A stretch of DNA of 64,000 bases from Nocardioides luteus (GCF_014648595.1 NZ_BMRK01000001.1:310001-374000), one strand, 5' to 3'; numbered from the stretch's first letter, positions 52,926 through 62,713 are shown. Program-made: numbers and translations. The notes: generated by a model from the sequence alone, not told the origin.

Positions 52926-55298
52926 ATGGCCAGCCCCCACCACGAGCCACCGACGATCCCGGGCTTCCGGTTTCGCCGGCTGATCGGCGCGGGCGGATCC
53001 TCCACCGTCTTCCTCTACGAGTGGCCGGACGAGGAGGTCGACGTCGCGGTCAAGGTCTGGAACGACCGGCTCAGCGGCGAGACCCAGGACGTCCTGTCGC
53101 GGGAGACCAAGGAGGTCGCCGAGCTCGCCGCCCATCCCCATGTGCTGCCCCTGCACGCCGTCGGCGTCACCGACGACGACCGCAGCTTCGTGGTGATGGA
53201 CCATCGCGCCGGCGGTGATCTCCAGCAGCGCTGGCAACGTGAGCGGCTGCCGGTCGACGAGGCGCTGAGCATCACGATCAAGATCGCGGGTGCGCTCGAC
53301 GTCGCCGCCAGGCACGGCATCCTCCACGGCGACGTGAAGCCCGCCAACATCCTGATGACCCGAGGCGGCCAGCCGCAGCTGGTCGGCTTCGGCAACCTCT
53401 CCTCGGCCGGACGTCCTGGCGGCACCGGAGCGACCTCGCTGCCGTGGATGGCGCCGGAGATGCTCGCCGACCCGCCCGAGCCGAGCGCCTGGGCGGACAT
53501 CTGGAGCCTCGCAGCGACCTGCTACACCCTGCTGGCCGGCCACACCCCGTTCGAGGCCGACGGCCCCGACACCTCCGACGCGCTCGCCGAGCGGATCCGG
53601 GAGTTCGACCCGCGCGCCATCGACCGTGACGACCTCCCGGGCTCCTTCCAGGAGGCGCTGCGCAAGGCGATGTTCAAGCGCCGGGCGGGGAGGCACTGGA
53701 GCGCCGCCGACTTCGCCAAGGCGCTGCAGGGGGTCGAGAAGGAGCTGGGGCTTCCCGTCACGCCGCTGGCGGAGATGGTCGATCCCGATCCCGACGCCGG
53801 GCCCACCTCAGAGTCCGACCCGCGGCCCGAGCCAGAGCCGGAGCCAGAGCCAGAGCCCATCACGAAGCCACGGTCCGAGCTGGCTCCCGACCCGGCGCCC
53901 ATCCCGTCGCCGCCAGAGTCACCGGCGTTCGACACCACGCAGGCCTCGGGGGACACCGCCGAGGTGCCGATCGTCATCGACCCCGTGGTCGCCGTGCCGG
54001 AGTGGCCCGACGACGACGAGGACGTGCTCGGCCACCGCGCCGACGTCGACCGGGTGGCGCGCCTGCTCGCCTCCGACCACACCCAGCTGCCGCTCTCGGT
54101 GGCGATCCAGGGCCAGCCGGGCAGCGGTCGCTCGACCTTCCTGCGGAAGGTCCAGGAGCGTATCGACTGGCTCGGCGAGCACGACGAGGCCTACTCCGCC
54201 CGCACCCGCCAGGTACGCCTCGACGCCCGTCGCTTCGCCGAGGGCGACGTCGCCGGTGCGGTGCTCGACGCGGTTCGCGGCGACGGGCGCAGCACCCCGC
54301 CGCCGCTGGTCGCCAAGCACCAGGCCGCGCAGCGGCGCACCGCCGAGCTGCGCGCCGCCCTGGCCGGGCTGCCCGAGGAGGACGGGCCCCGCGGCAAGCG
54401 CCGGGGCGCACAGCCGATGACCACCACGATGGCGCTCGCTGCGATGGACCGCGAGGTCGCCGCCTACGAGGCCGCCCTGCGCGCAGCCCCACCGGGACCA
54501 CCGCCGAGCTCGCCGGTGCTGCGCACCATCGTCTACGTCGACGACCTCGACCGGTGCGACCCGGCGACCGCGGCCGGGGTGCTGCGGGCGATCGACGAGC
54601 TGGGCACGCAGGAGGGTGTCGCCGTCGTCGCGGCGGTCGACGCTCAGGCGACGCAGCGCTCGATCGCGGGCCGAGTGGCAGAGCCTGCTGCCTACCTGGC
54701 GCGCGTCTTCGACGTGCCGTTCGGGCTGCGGGCCTTCGCCGGCGACCCCGCCGTGCGGTTCATGCGCTCGCTGATGCGGCAGGCGGTGCCGTCGTGGCCG
54801 TCCGCGCTGGCCGCCGGCGCCGGTGACCAGGGCCCGATCGCCGTCGACAGTCACGAGATGACCCCGGGTGAGGCGCTGTTCATGAGCGAGCTCGCCAGGT
54901 TCTGCGCCACGCCCGGAGGCGCGCGCAAGCTGCTGGCGGTCTACCGGCTGGCCCGCACCGCGCCGGTCAAGGGCGGCGCCGACCCGGCCGGCCACCACGC
55001 CCTCGGGATCCTGATGGCGATCCTGGTGGGCGCGCCGGCGCAGTCGGTCCACGTGCTCGGGGCGGTCGTCGAGGCGCTCGCCGCGGGCGAGGACGGCGGC
55101 ACCTTCCGCAAGCTCCTCGAGAAGGTCGCGCGCGAGCACACCGCCGAGTGCGGCCGCGCGACCTGCGGACCGTGCGCCGACTGGTCACGGGTGCTCCGCG
55201 CCCATGCCGACCTCGTCCGGGTCCAGGAGGTGCCTCAGGAGGTCGGGGCGTACGCGGAATGGGTCGACGAGGTCGCCAGGTTCAGCTTCCCGACCTGA
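52926..55298 (+). CDS. Protein-kinase-like domain fused to a KAP-family P-loop NTPase
   Basis: 790-residue protein. Residues 13-270 are a Hanks-type kinase fold: Gly loop IGAGGSSTVF, Lys43 (VAVKVW), HGDVKPANIL with Asp136 and Asn141, and APE at 176-178. The DFG motif reads GFG (154-156), losing the Mg-binding Asp, so catalysis is doubtful. A PEPEPEPEPEP linker (301-311) leads to a KAP NTPase: Walker A GQPGSGRST (396-404) and Walker B VYVDDLDRCDP (536-546). No membrane helix is seen between the Walker motifs, unlike many KAP proteins. The C-terminal CGRATCGPC may bind metal. The gene interrupts the steroid regulon and lacks a sterol operator. Confidence 0.82.
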   Translation: MASPHHEPPTIPGFRFRRLIGAGGSSTVFLYEWPDEEVDVAVKVWNDRLSGETQDVLSRETKEVAELAAHPHVLPLHAVGVTDDDRSFVVMDHRAGGDLQQRWQRERLPVDEALSITIKIAGALDVAARHGILHGDVKPANILMTRGGQPQLVGFGNLSSAGRPGGTGATSLPWMAPEMLADPPEPSAWADIWSLAATCYTLLAGHTPFEADGPDTSDALAERIREFDPRAIDRDDLPGSFQEALRKAMFKRRAGRHWSAADFAKALQGVEKELGLPVTPLAEMVDPDPDAGPTSESDPRPEPEPEPEPEPITKPRSELAPDPAPIPSPPESPAFDTTQASGDTAEVPIVIDPVVAVPEWPDDDEDVLGHRADVDRVARLLASDHTQLPLSVAIQGQPGSGRSTFLRKVQERIDWLGEHDEAYSARTRQVRLDARRFAEGDVAGAVLDAVRGDGRSTPPPLVAKHQAAQRRTAELRAALAGLPEEDGPRGKRRGAQPMTTTMALAAMDREVAAYEAALRAAPPGPPPSSPVLRTIVYVDDLDRCDPATAAGVLRAIDELGTQEGVAVVAAVDAQATQRSIAGRVAEPAAYLARVFDVPFGLRAFAGDPAVRFMRSLMRQAVPSWPSALAAGAGDQGPIAVDSHEMTPGEALFMSELARFCATPGGARKLLAVYRLARTAPVKGGADPAGHHALGILMAILVGAPAQSVHVLGAVVEALAAGEDGGTFRKLLEKVAREHTAECGRATCGPCADWSRVLRAHADLVRVQEVPQEVGAYAEWVDEVARFSFPT

Positions 55299-55322
55299 CC
55301 GCTGCCACCCCTTCCCGAACAG

Positions 55323-55336
55323 TGAAACACGTTCTA
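55323..55336 (+). promoter_or_regulatory. KstR-type operator 10
   Basis: TGAAACACGTTCTA, full match. Its end forms the start of the -10 box TAGTCT (55335-55340), 7 bases before the SDR ATG at 55348: leaderless. Confidence 0.86.
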
Positions 55337-55347
55337 GTCTAGGCGCC

Positions 55348-56142
55348 ATGACTGGACTCCTGGACGGCAAGGTGGTCGTGCTCTCGGGCGTCGGACCCGG
55401 GCTCGGACGCTCGCTCGGCGAGCAGGCCGCGCTGATGGGCGCCGACCTCGTGCTCGCCAGCCGCACCGAGAAGCGGCTGCAGAAGATGGCCGGCGTCATC
55501 GAGGAGCACGGGCGCCGTGCGCTCGTGGTGCCGACCGACATCACCGACGAGGACGCGCGCCGACACCTGGTCGACGCGGCGCTGGAGAAGTTCGGCCACG
55601 TCGACGTGCTCCTCAACAACGCCTTCGGCATCCCGCCCATGGATCCGCTCACCCAGATCCCGCTCGACGCGCTCCGGCTGGCCCAGGAGTCCAACGTCTA
55701 CGCCCCGCTGCGGCTCTCCGCGCTCTTCGCCGACGCGCTGGCAGCAACACCCGAGAAGCCCGGCGGCTCGATCGTGATGATCAACTCCGCGGTGCTCTAC
55801 CAGAGCCAGCCCGAGTTCGCCGGCTACAAGCTCTCCAAGGGCGCGCTCGCCCATCTCGCCTCCTCGCTGGCCACCGAGCTCGGCCCCCGCGGGATCCGGG
55901 TCAACTCCGTCGCGCCGTCCTACATCTACGAGGACGTCAACAGGGCTTACTTCGACTGGATCGCCTCGGAGTCGGGGCGCACCCACGAGGAGGTCTACGC
56001 CGAGAAGGCCGAGCCGACCGACCTCAAGCGGCTCGCGACCCCTGAGGAGGTCGCCCGCGCGGCGCTGTTCCTCGGCAGCGACCTGGCCTCCGCGGTCACC
56101 GGCACCGTGCTCAACGTGGACTGCGGGGAGTTCCATGACTGA
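55348..56142 (+). CDS. SDR-family oxidoreductase (Rv3530c-like)
   Basis: 264-residue short-chain dehydrogenase. LSGVGPGLGRSLGEQAALMGADLVLASRTEKRL binds the cofactor, LLNNAFGIPP replaces the usual NNAG, and YKLSK gives the catalytic Tyr/Lys. It ends GTVLNVDCGEFHD. Paired with a sulfotransferase-like gene, as Rv3530c is with Rv3529c in M. tuberculosis (from memory). The ATG is placed at the predicted transcription start behind operator 10, not at earlier ATGs inside the preceding gene. Confidence 0.86.
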   Translation: MTGLLDGKVVVLSGVGPGLGRSLGEQAALMGADLVLASRTEKRLQKMAGVIEEHGRRALVVPTDITDEDARRHLVDAALEKFGHVDVLLNNAFGIPPMDPLTQIPLDALRLAQESNVYAPLRLSALFADALAATPEKPGGSIVMINSAVLYQSQPEFAGYKLSKGALAHLASSLATELGPRGIRVNSVAPSYIYEDVNRAYFDWIASESGRTHEEVYAEKAEPTDLKRLATPEEVARAALFLGSDLASAVTGTVLNVDCGEFHD

Positions 56143-57286
56143 GGCGCCGCGCGAGCGCGCGGACGTCGGGACCTACGAGGACATCTGTGCCGCAGCCACT
56201 CGCACCACCGGGCTGACGGACTTCGGCGGGACCGGTCACGAGGAGGGGCTGCGGCTGCTTGTCGAGGACCTCGCCTCGCCCGAGGCCGGGCTGACCCCTG
56301 TCGGCAACTACTTCCACCGCGCGCAGGTGAAGTCGGCCCTCGTCGGGCGGCTGATGACGCACGCCCGGCTCGCCGAGTTCCCCCAGCACCAGGACGTACG
56401 CATCGAGCGGCCGATCTTCGTCACCGGCCTCGTCCGCACCGGCACCACCGCCCTGCACCGGTTGCTGGCCGCCGACCCGGCCCACCAGGGCCTCGAGACC
56501 TGGCTGACCGAGTTCCCCCAGCCGCGCCCGCCGCGCGAGACCTGGGACGACGACCCGGTCTTCACCGCCCTCCAGAACGCCTACCGCCAGCACCACGTCA
56601 CCAACCCCGAGTTCATGGGGATCCACTACATGGACGCCACCAGCGTCGAGGAGTGCTGGCGGGTGCTGCGTCAGAGCGGCAAGTCGATCTCCTTCGAGTC
56701 GCTCGCCCACGTCCCGCGCTACTCAGCCTGGCTGGCGAAGCAGGACTGGCGCGACGCGTACGAGCTCCATCGCCGTACCCTCCAGCTGATCGGCCTCAAC
56801 GACACCGACAGGCGCTGGGTGCTCAAGAACCCCTCCCACCTGGTCGCGCTCGACGCGCTGATGGAGGTCTACCCGGACGCGCTCGTCGTCGTCACCCACC
56901 GCGACCCGGTGGTCTCGGTCGCCTCGGGCTGCTCGCTGTCCGCCGAGGCGACGGCGGGGATGTCGACGACGTTCGTCGGGGAGACCATCGGCGAGACCCA
57001 GCTCGAGATGCTCTCCCGCTCCTGGCGCTCCTTCGGTGAGGCCCGGAAGAAGTACGACCCGGTGCAGTTCCTCGACGTCGACTACCGCTCGTTCGTCAAG
57101 GACCCCGTCGGCACCGTCGAAGGGATCTACACCCACTTCGACATCCCGTGGAGCGAGGCCGCGCGTGCCGAGGTCGCCCGGATCGATGCCGAGTCCCGCT
57201 CCGGCAGCGCCCGGCCCAAGCACGACTACAGCCTGGCCGACTACGGGCTCACCGAGGCGCAGGTCCGCGAGGCTTTCGAGCTCTGA
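56135..57286 (+). CDS. PAPS-dependent sulfotransferase-like protein (Rv3529c-like)
   Basis: 383 residues. The PAPS 5-phosphosulfate loop is FVTGLVRTGTTALHRLL (residues 95-111), and the 3-phosphate motif is THRDPVVSVASG near 255. VLKNPSHLVALDALMEVYPDA and the C-terminal YRSFVKDPVGTVEGIY also fit. Overlaps the SDR by 8 bases. Members of this family occur in sterol regulons, but the acceptor is unknown; sulfation of a steroid hydroxyl is an obvious guess. Last gene of the regulon within the window. Confidence 0.85.
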   Translation: MTEAPRERADVGTYEDICAAATRTTGLTDFGGTGHEEGLRLLVEDLASPEAGLTPVGNYFHRAQVKSALVGRLMTHARLAEFPQHQDVRIERPIFVTGLVRTGTTALHRLLAADPAHQGLETWLTEFPQPRPPRETWDDDPVFTALQNAYRQHHVTNPEFMGIHYMDATSVEECWRVLRQSGKSISFESLAHVPRYSAWLAKQDWRDAYELHRRTLQLIGLNDTDRRWVLKNPSHLVALDALMEVYPDALVVVTHRDPVVSVASGCSLSAEATAGMSTTFVGETIGETQLEMLSRSWRSFGEARKKYDPVQFLDVDYRSFVKDPVGTVEGIYTHFDIPWSEAARAEVARIDAESRSGSARPKHDYSLADYGLTEAQVREAFEL

Positions 57287-57345
57287 TCCGGGCCGCTGAG
57301 TCTGGGGTCACTGTCGCTCGATCCGAAATTGTCGGTGGCCCCGCG

Positions 57346-57351
57346 TAGCCT
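57346..57351 (+). promoter_or_regulatory. -10 box of uvrB
   Basis: TAGCCT, 7 bases before the uvrB ATG at 57359, with no ribosome-binding site; a leaderless start is predicted. Confidence 0.58.
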
Positions 57352-57358
57352 GGGTTTC

Positions 57359-59485
57359 ATGCGTCCAGTCACTGATCTCGAGCGCCGCGTCGCCCCGTTC
57401 AAGGTGGTCTCCGACTACCAGCCCTCGGGCGACCAGCCGGCAGCGATCGCGGAGATCTCCAAGCGCATCCAGGACGGCGTCGAGGACGTCGTCCTCCTCG
57501 GCGCGACCGGCACCGGAAAGACGGCGACCGTCGCCTGGACGGCGGAGCAGCTGCAGCGTCCGATGCTGGTGCTGCAGCCCAACAAGACGCTCGCCGCCCA
57601 GTTCGCCAACGAGCTGCGCCAGCTCTTCCCGGAGAACGCGGTCGAATACTTCGTCTCCTACTACGACTACTACCAGCCCGAGGCCTACGTCCCCCAGACG
57701 GACACCTACATCGAGAAGGACTCCTCGATCAACGAGGAGGTCGAGCGGCTGCGCCACTCGGCCACCAACTCGCTGCTGACCCGTCGCGACGTCATCGTGG
57801 TCTCCACCGTCTCCTGCATCTACGGCCTCGGCACCCCGCAGGAGTACGTCGACCGGATGATCCGGCTGCGCGTGGGGGAGGAGCACGACCGCGACTCGAT
57901 CCTGCGCCGCCTCGTGGAGATCCAATACACCCGCAACGACCTCTCCTTCACCCGTGGCACGTTCCGGGTGCGCGGCGACACCCTGGAGATCTTCCCGGTC
58001 TACGAGGAGCACGCGGTCCGCATCGAGTTCTTCGGTGACGAGATCGAGCGGCTGATGACGCTGCACGCCGTCACCGGCGAGGTGCTCACCGAGGACCAGG
58101 AGCTCTACGTCTTCCCGGCGACCCACTACGTCGCCGGCCCCGAGCGCATGGAGCGTGCGATCAACGGCATCGAGGCCGAGCTCGAGCAGCAGCTGAGCGC
58201 CTTCGAGAAGCAGGGCAAGATGTTGGAGGCCCAGCGGCTGCGGATGCGCACCACCTACGACATCGAGATGATGCGACAGGTCGGCTCCTGCTCCGGCATC
58301 GAGAACTACTCGATGCACATCGACGGTCGTCTTCCCGGTTCGGCGCCCAACTGTCTGCTCGACTACTTCCCCGAGGACTTCGTCCTCGTCGTCGACGAGT
58401 CCCACGTCGCGGTCCCGCAGATCGGCGGGATGTACGAGGGCGACATGTCCCGCAAGCGCAACCTGGTCGAGCACGGCTTCCGGCTGCCGAGCGCCCAGGA
58501 CAACCGCCCACTGAAGTGGGAGGAGTTCCTGGAGCGGATCGGCCAGACCATCTACCTCTCCGCGACCCCGGGCGACTACGAGCTCGACAAGGTCGGCGGC
58601 GACACCGTCGAGCAGATCATCCGCCCGACCGGCCTGGTCGACCCCGAGGTGGTCATCAAGCCGACCAAGGGCCAGATCGATGACCTGATCGGCGAGATCA
58701 ACGACCGGGTGGCGAAGAACGAGCGCGTCCTGGTCACCACGCTCACCAAGAAGATGTCCGAGGACCTCACCGACTACCTCCTCGACGCCGGCATCCGCAC
58801 CAGATACCTCCACTCCGAGGTCGACACGCTGAAGCGCATCGAGCTCCTCCGCGACCTACGGCTGGGGGAGTACGACGTCCTCGTCGGCATCAACCTGCTC
58901 CGTGAGGGTCTCGACCTCCCCGAGGTCTCCCTGGTCTCCATCCTCGACGCCGACAAGGAAGGCTTCCTGCGCTCGGACAAGTCGCTGATCCAGACCATCG
59001 GTCGAGCCGCGCGAAACGTCTCCGGCCAGGTGCACATGTACGCCGACAAGATCACGCCCTCCATGGAGTCGGCGATCGAGGAGACCAACCGCCGCCGCGC
59101 GATCCAGATCTCCTACAACGAGGCCAACGGCATCGACCCGCAGCCGCTGCGCAAGAAGATCGCCGACATCACCGACATGCTCGCCCGCGAGGACGAGAGC
59201 ACCCAGGAGCTGCTCAACACCTGGGCCGGCACCGAGGCGAAGGGCCGCGCCGGCAAGACCGCCGCCAAGTCGCCGACCCCGATGCTCGGCGACGCTGCCC
59301 AGGAGGCCCGCGAGCGCGGCCTCGTCGGCCTCCCCTCCTCCGACCTCGCCCAGCTCATCGGCGACCTCACCGAGCAGATGAAGGGCGCCGCCGCCGAGCT
59401 CCAGTTCGAGGTCGCCGCCCGGTTGCGTGATGAGATCTCCGATCTCAAAAAGGAACTCCGCCAGATGATGGAAGCGACGAAGTGA
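57359..59485 (+). CDS. uvrB: UvrB, excinuclease ABC subunit B
   Basis: 708-residue nucleotide-excision-repair helicase-like protein. Walker A GATGTGKT (48-55), the beta-hairpin [21 protein letters not shown] that grips the damaged strand, DESH at [18 protein letters not shown], motifs [30 protein letters not shown] and QTIGRAARN, and a C-terminal UVR motif ([20 protein letters not shown]) that contacts UvrC. Acts with UvrA and UvrC on bulky DNA lesions. ATG 57359 is used because of the -10 box and because UvrB starts normally at about this distance from the P-loop. Not part of the steroid regulon. Confidence 0.97.
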   Translation: MRPVTDLERRVAPFKVVSDYQPSGDQPAAIAEISKRIQDGVEDVVLLGATGTGKTATVAWTAEQLQRPMLVLQPNKTLAAQFANELRQLFPENAVEYFVSYYDYYQPEAYVPQTDTYIEKDSSINEEVERLRHSATNSLLTRRDVIVVSTVSCIYGLGTPQEYVDRMIRLRVGEEHDRDSILRRLVEIQYTRNDLSFTRGTFRVRGDTLEIFPVYEEHAVRIEFFGDEIERLMTLHAVTGEVLTEDQELYVFPATHYVAGPERMERAINGIEAELEQQLSAFEKQGKMLEAQRLRMRTTYDIEMMRQVGSCSGIENYSMHIDGRLPGSAPNCLLDYFPEDFVLVVDESHVAVPQIGGMYEGDMSRKRNLVEHGFRLPSAQDNRPLKWEEFLERIGQTIYLSATPGDYELDKVGGDTVEQIIRPTGLVDPEVVIKPTKGQIDDLIGEINDRVAKNERVLVTTLTKKMSEDLTDYLLDAGIRTRYLHSEVDTLKRIELLRDLRLGEYDVLVGINLLREGLDLPEVSLVSILDADKEGFLRSDKSLIQTIGRAARNVSGQVHMYADKITPSMESAIEETNRRRAIQISYNEANGIDPQPLRKKIADITDMLAREDESTQELLNTWAGTEAKGRAGKTAAKSPTPMLGDAAQEARERGLVGLPSSDLAQLIGDLTEQMKGAAAELQFEVAARLRDEISDLKKELRQMMEATK

Positions 59486-59488
59486 GGA

Positions 59489-59552
59489 GGGGGTCGGCGT
59501 AAGCCCCCCCCTCTGCGCCGAAGGCGCCTCCAAAGGGCTTACGCCGACTCCC
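59489..59552. terminator. Hairpin after uvrB
   Basis: An 18-base stem with one mismatch: GGGGGTCGGCGTAAGCCC (59489-59506) against GGGCTTACGCCGACTCCC (59535-59552), 28-base loop, directly after the uvrB stop. Confidence 0.7.
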
Positions 59553-59646
59553 GACGAGCGAGGAGCTGCGCGCGAGCGCAGCGAGCGCGCTGGCGACGAA
59601 GTAGTCGCTCAGCGATCGACCAGCCCCGCGCTCCGGCAGCCCCGTC

Positions 59647-59734
59647 GGTCGAGCCGCGAGCGCCAGCGAGCGTGTCGAGACCAACACAGTCCTATCGGCG
59701 CTCGATAGGAACCGTGTTGGTCTCGACACGCTCG
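59647..59734. repeat. Dispersed repeat copy 7 within a long inverted repeat
   Basis: Arms CGAGCGTGTCGAGACCAACAC (59667-59687) and its exact complement (59714-59734) flank a second 8-bp pair, TCCTATCG (59690-59697) with CGATAGGA (59703-59710). The outer sequence begins GGTCGAGCCGCGAGCGCC. Together with 59553-59646, rich in GAGCGC-type motifs, it fills the 290-base gap between uvrB and a convergent gene. Confidence 0.8.
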
Positions 59735-59775
59735 GCCGCAGGCGGCCTCCCGCCTCGACCAGCGAGCGGCAGGAT

Positions 59776-60954
59776 TCAACCTCCGAGCATGCCCTCGATC
59801 AGCTCAGCCGCCCGACGCGTCCCGCCCTCGGCGACCGCATCAGCCCGCAGCCGAGCCGACCGCTCGACCCGAGCAGGATCGTCGAGCAGCTCCACGAGAG
59901 CACGCCGCAGCGTCTCCGCGGAGACCTCCTCGGCATCGAGTCGTCGAGCGACCCCGAGCTCGACCAGCTTGTCGGCGTTCATGAACTGGTCGACGGCCTG
60001 CGGCACCGCGATCATGGGTACGCCGGCCATGAGGCCCTCGCTGCTCCCGCCCATCCCGGCATGGGTGAGGAACGCGTCGGCCCGGGCGAGCACGGCGCGC
60101 TGCGGCAGCCAGCCGTGGACCTCGACGTTGGCCGGGAGGTTGCCTAATTCGGCCGGGTCGAGCCGGGTGCCGATCGCCATCACCACGTGCCATCCGGGCA
60201 GGAACGCGTACGCCTCGACGCAGGCGCGGAAGAAGCCCGCACCGGCCGCATAGGCCGACCCGAGCGAGACCAGCAGAACGTTCTCGGCGCCCTCGGGCCG
60301 GGCCCAGGTCTCCTCGGGGTCGAGTGCGAAGCAGGGCCCCACGAAGGTGACGACGTCCTCGTCGACCCGGTCGGCGTGGGGTTGCATCGCGCGCGGGATC
60401 AGGGCGAGGGCACGCTTCGGCGCGCCGACGAACTCCTCCGGGTCGAGCGTCGTTGCCCCGCAGGTCTCGAGCCATCGGGCGAGACCGTCCAGGTAACCGC
60501 CGTAGCCGGGCAGCTGCCGCACCTGCGCAGCCATCTCCTCGGCGTACCCGTCCCAGGCGACGAACGTGGGGGAGAGCTGTACGAACGGGCGTCCCTGTTG
60601 CTCGGCGAGCGCCCTCGCGGCGTACCCGCCGATGTCATAGAGGTAGAGATCGGCCGGGTCGGCGTCGTAGTGGGCGTGCAGGTGCGGGAGCGCCTGGATC
60701 GCGTCGTCGCGGAAGATGCTCATCCCGGCGACCGGGTCCTCCGGCCACAGCCGGTCCTCCACGGGCAGCACCGTCGGCACCGGGATCAGCTCGGCCCCCG
60801 TCGGCTTGATCGTGTCGAACATCGAGTCGTGGGTGGCGTACGTGACCCGGTGGCCGCGCGCGACCAGCTCCTTGATCAGCTCGATGCTGGGCAGGACGTG
60901 GCTGATCGCAGGAGAGGCGATCATGGCGATGTGACGCGGTGTCGAAGTAGTCAT
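59776..60954 (-). CDS. MGT-family (macrolide-type) glycosyltransferase
   Basis: 392-residue GT1 glycosyltransferase. N-terminal HIAMIASPAISHVLPSIELIKELVARGHRVTYAT, central NVLLVSLGSAYAAGAGFFRACVEA and the donor signature LTHAGMGGSSEGLMAGVPMIAVPQAVDQFMNADKLVELGVARRL match macrolide glycosyltransferases, which transfer glucose from UDP-glucose to macrolides or other hydrophobic acceptors. It may protect against antibiotics or glycosylate small lipophilic molecules. The ATG at 60954 is used; an in-frame ATG at 60924 is possible. Confidence 0.86.
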   Translation of the reverse strand: MTTSTPRHIAMIASPAISHVLPSIELIKELVARGHRVTYATHDSMFDTIKPTGAELIPVPTVLPVEDRLWPEDPVAGMSIFRDDAIQALPHLHAHYDADPADLYLYDIGGYAARALAEQQGRPFVQLSPTFVAWDGYAEEMAAQVRQLPGYGGYLDGLARWLETCGATTLDPEEFVGAPKRALALIPRAMQPHADRVDEDVVTFVGPCFALDPEETWARPEGAENVLLVSLGSAYAAGAGFFRACVEAYAFLPGWHVVMAIGTRLDPAELGNLPANVEVHGWLPQRAVLARADAFLTHAGMGGSSEGLMAGVPMIAVPQAVDQFMNADKLVELGVARRLDAEEVSAETLRRALVELLDDPARVERSARLRADAVAEGGTRRAAELIEGMLGG

Positions 60955-61096
60955 CTCCCGAGGGACGCTATCCGGCGCGCCGATGACGGCGCGAACGAGT
61001 TTCGGCGCGTCGCGCACACTCGCTCGTAGCGCGCTGTTCACCGCCCGTGATCCCTCGCCGGGGTATCCCGTCAGATCGGCTGGTTACCGTCGAAGG

Positions 61097-62704
61097 GTGT
61101 CTGTAGCTCGGGTCTCCACCTCCCAGTCCACGATCTGCGTCCTGCTCCTCGGCGTGCTGGGCTTCATGATGAGCGCGCAGGTGGCGATCGCGATGCCGGC
61201 GCTGTTCAAGGCCGACGAGCGGGCCCACGCGGCGTACGCGGTGGCACTCTCCCAGGGCACGCTGCCGACGATCGACACCGACATCCCCGACGACCCGGTG
61301 CGCTACCCGCAGCTGGCCGACAGCCTCTTCGGCGCCGACGAGGCCCACCGTGACATCTGGGTCGCCAACCACCCGCCGCTCTTCTACGTGATGAGCCTGC
61401 CTCTGGTCTGGCTGGGGGACGCGGTCGGGTCGCCGGGCGTGACGCTGCTCGGGATGCGGCTGCTCAACGCTCTCGGGTTCGCGCTGACCACGATCATGGT
61501 CGGGTTCGTGGCCCGCGAGCTGGTGCCGCGGCGCCCGGTGGTGCCGGTGATCGCCTCGGCGATGGCCCTCGGCTGCGGTGCGATGACCTTCGTCGGCGGC
61601 GGGATCTACAACGACGGCTGGTCCTCGGCCGCGGCCTTCCTCACGCTCTACCTCGGCTTCCGGATGGTACGCCGCGGGGTGACCCGCGAACGTCTGGTCG
61701 CCGCGACCGCGGTCGGGGTCGCGGCCGCCGGGTTCCGGTCGACGGGCCTGGTGGCGGTGCTGTTCCTCGGCGCCTGCGTGCTGATGGCGATGTGGCTGCG
61801 TGAGCCGTCGCTGCGTACGTTCCTGCGCACCACGCTCTGGCGCGCGGTCGGTCTCGCGGCGTGCGTCGGACTGGCGCCGGTGGTGGTCTTCGGCTGGTTC
61901 TACCTGCGCAACATCCGCCTCTACGGCAACCCGACCGCGTCGGGCTTCCTCTTCGAGAAGTTCGGTCGCGAGCCCGACGGCACGACCTTCTCCCAGCTGG
62001 TCGACCCGGGCTTCTACGGCCACCTGCTCAGCAGCCTGTGGGCCGACGGCAACATCTCGAACGCCTGGGGCCAGGTCGCCGCTGTCGTCCTCACCCTCAC
62101 TGCCATCGGTCTCGTGATGGAGGTCGTCGCCAGGTCCGGCCCGCCGGGGGCAGGGTTCCTCCAGCGCACCCGGCTCGCTCCGCAGGCCACGGCCGAGCAC
62201 CGCCAGGACCGGGTGATCTGGACCCTGCTCGGCTGCTACTGCCTGCTGATCCTGGTCAACGTCGCCGGGTTCGTCGCCGGCGGCGGCTGGATCCATGCCC
62301 GGTACGCGGTGCCGTTCCTGCCCTTCCTCGCTGCCGGAGCGGCGCTCGCCGCCCTGCGCCTGGGGCGCCTCGTCCCGCAACGCGCACCGGCTGACGACGA
62401 GACGCGCGATTTACGGATCGGCCTGGGCGTCTCGCTCGCCTTCATGGTCGTCGGGCTGATGTGCCACCTCGACACCGAGCAGCACGTCGACGGGCCGGTG
62501 AGCAGCACCTTCGCGCTGGCCGCGCTGGTGGCGGCCGACCTGGTGATGTTCGCGGTCGCGGCGTACGTCGCCACCCAGCTGCGCCGCCGGATGCAGCCGA
62601 GCGAGTTCGACACCGCACCAGCGCCCGTCGCACCTGTGACAGACATCGCGCGCGACCGCCCACAGGACAGCACTGCCGACGCACGTACCTCGAGGCCAAC
62701 GTAG
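61097..62704 (+). CDS. GT-C-type membrane glycosyltransferase-like protein
   Basis: 535-residue membrane protein with roughly 10-11 hydrophobic helices. After the first helix comes FKADERAHAAYAVAL, whose Asp-Glu pair is the usual catalytic spot in GT39/GT-C enzymes using lipid-linked sugars; HRDIWVANHPPLFYVMSLPLVW is the next conserved loop. A hydrophilic C-terminal tail (about 500-535) follows. Probably adds sugars to cell-envelope components on the outer face. The GTG at 61097 has a TACCGT box 6 bases upstream; the frame is open further 5-prime but that part is not hydrophobic and looks non-coding. Confidence 0.72.
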   Translation: MSVARVSTSQSTICVLLLGVLGFMMSAQVAIAMPALFKADERAHAAYAVALSQGTLPTIDTDIPDDPVRYPQLADSLFGADEAHRDIWVANHPPLFYVMSLPLVWLGDAVGSPGVTLLGMRLLNALGFALTTIMVGFVARELVPRRPVVPVIASAMALGCGAMTFVGGGIYNDGWSSAAAFLTLYLGFRMVRRGVTRERLVAATAVGVAAAGFRSTGLVAVLFLGACVLMAMWLREPSLRTFLRTTLWRAVGLAACVGLAPVVVFGWFYLRNIRLYGNPTASGFLFEKFGREPDGTTFSQLVDPGFYGHLLSSLWADGNISNAWGQVAAVVLTLTAIGLVMEVVARSGPPGAGFLQRTRLAPQATAEHRQDRVIWTLLGCYCLLILVNVAGFVAGGGWIHARYAVPFLPFLAAGAALAALRLGRLVPQRAPADDETRDLRIGLGVSLAFMVVGLMCHLDTEQHVDGPVSSTFALAALVAADLVMFAVAAYVATQLRRRMQPSEFDTAPAPVAPVTDIARDRPQDSTADARTSRPT

Positions 62705-62707
62705 CCT
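62702..62707 (+). promoter_or_regulatory. -10 box of the MFS gene
   Basis: TAGCCT, 6 bases before the GTG at 62714; it overlaps the stop of the preceding gene. A leaderless mRNA is predicted. Confidence 0.55.
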
Positions 62708-62713
62708 CTCTAT

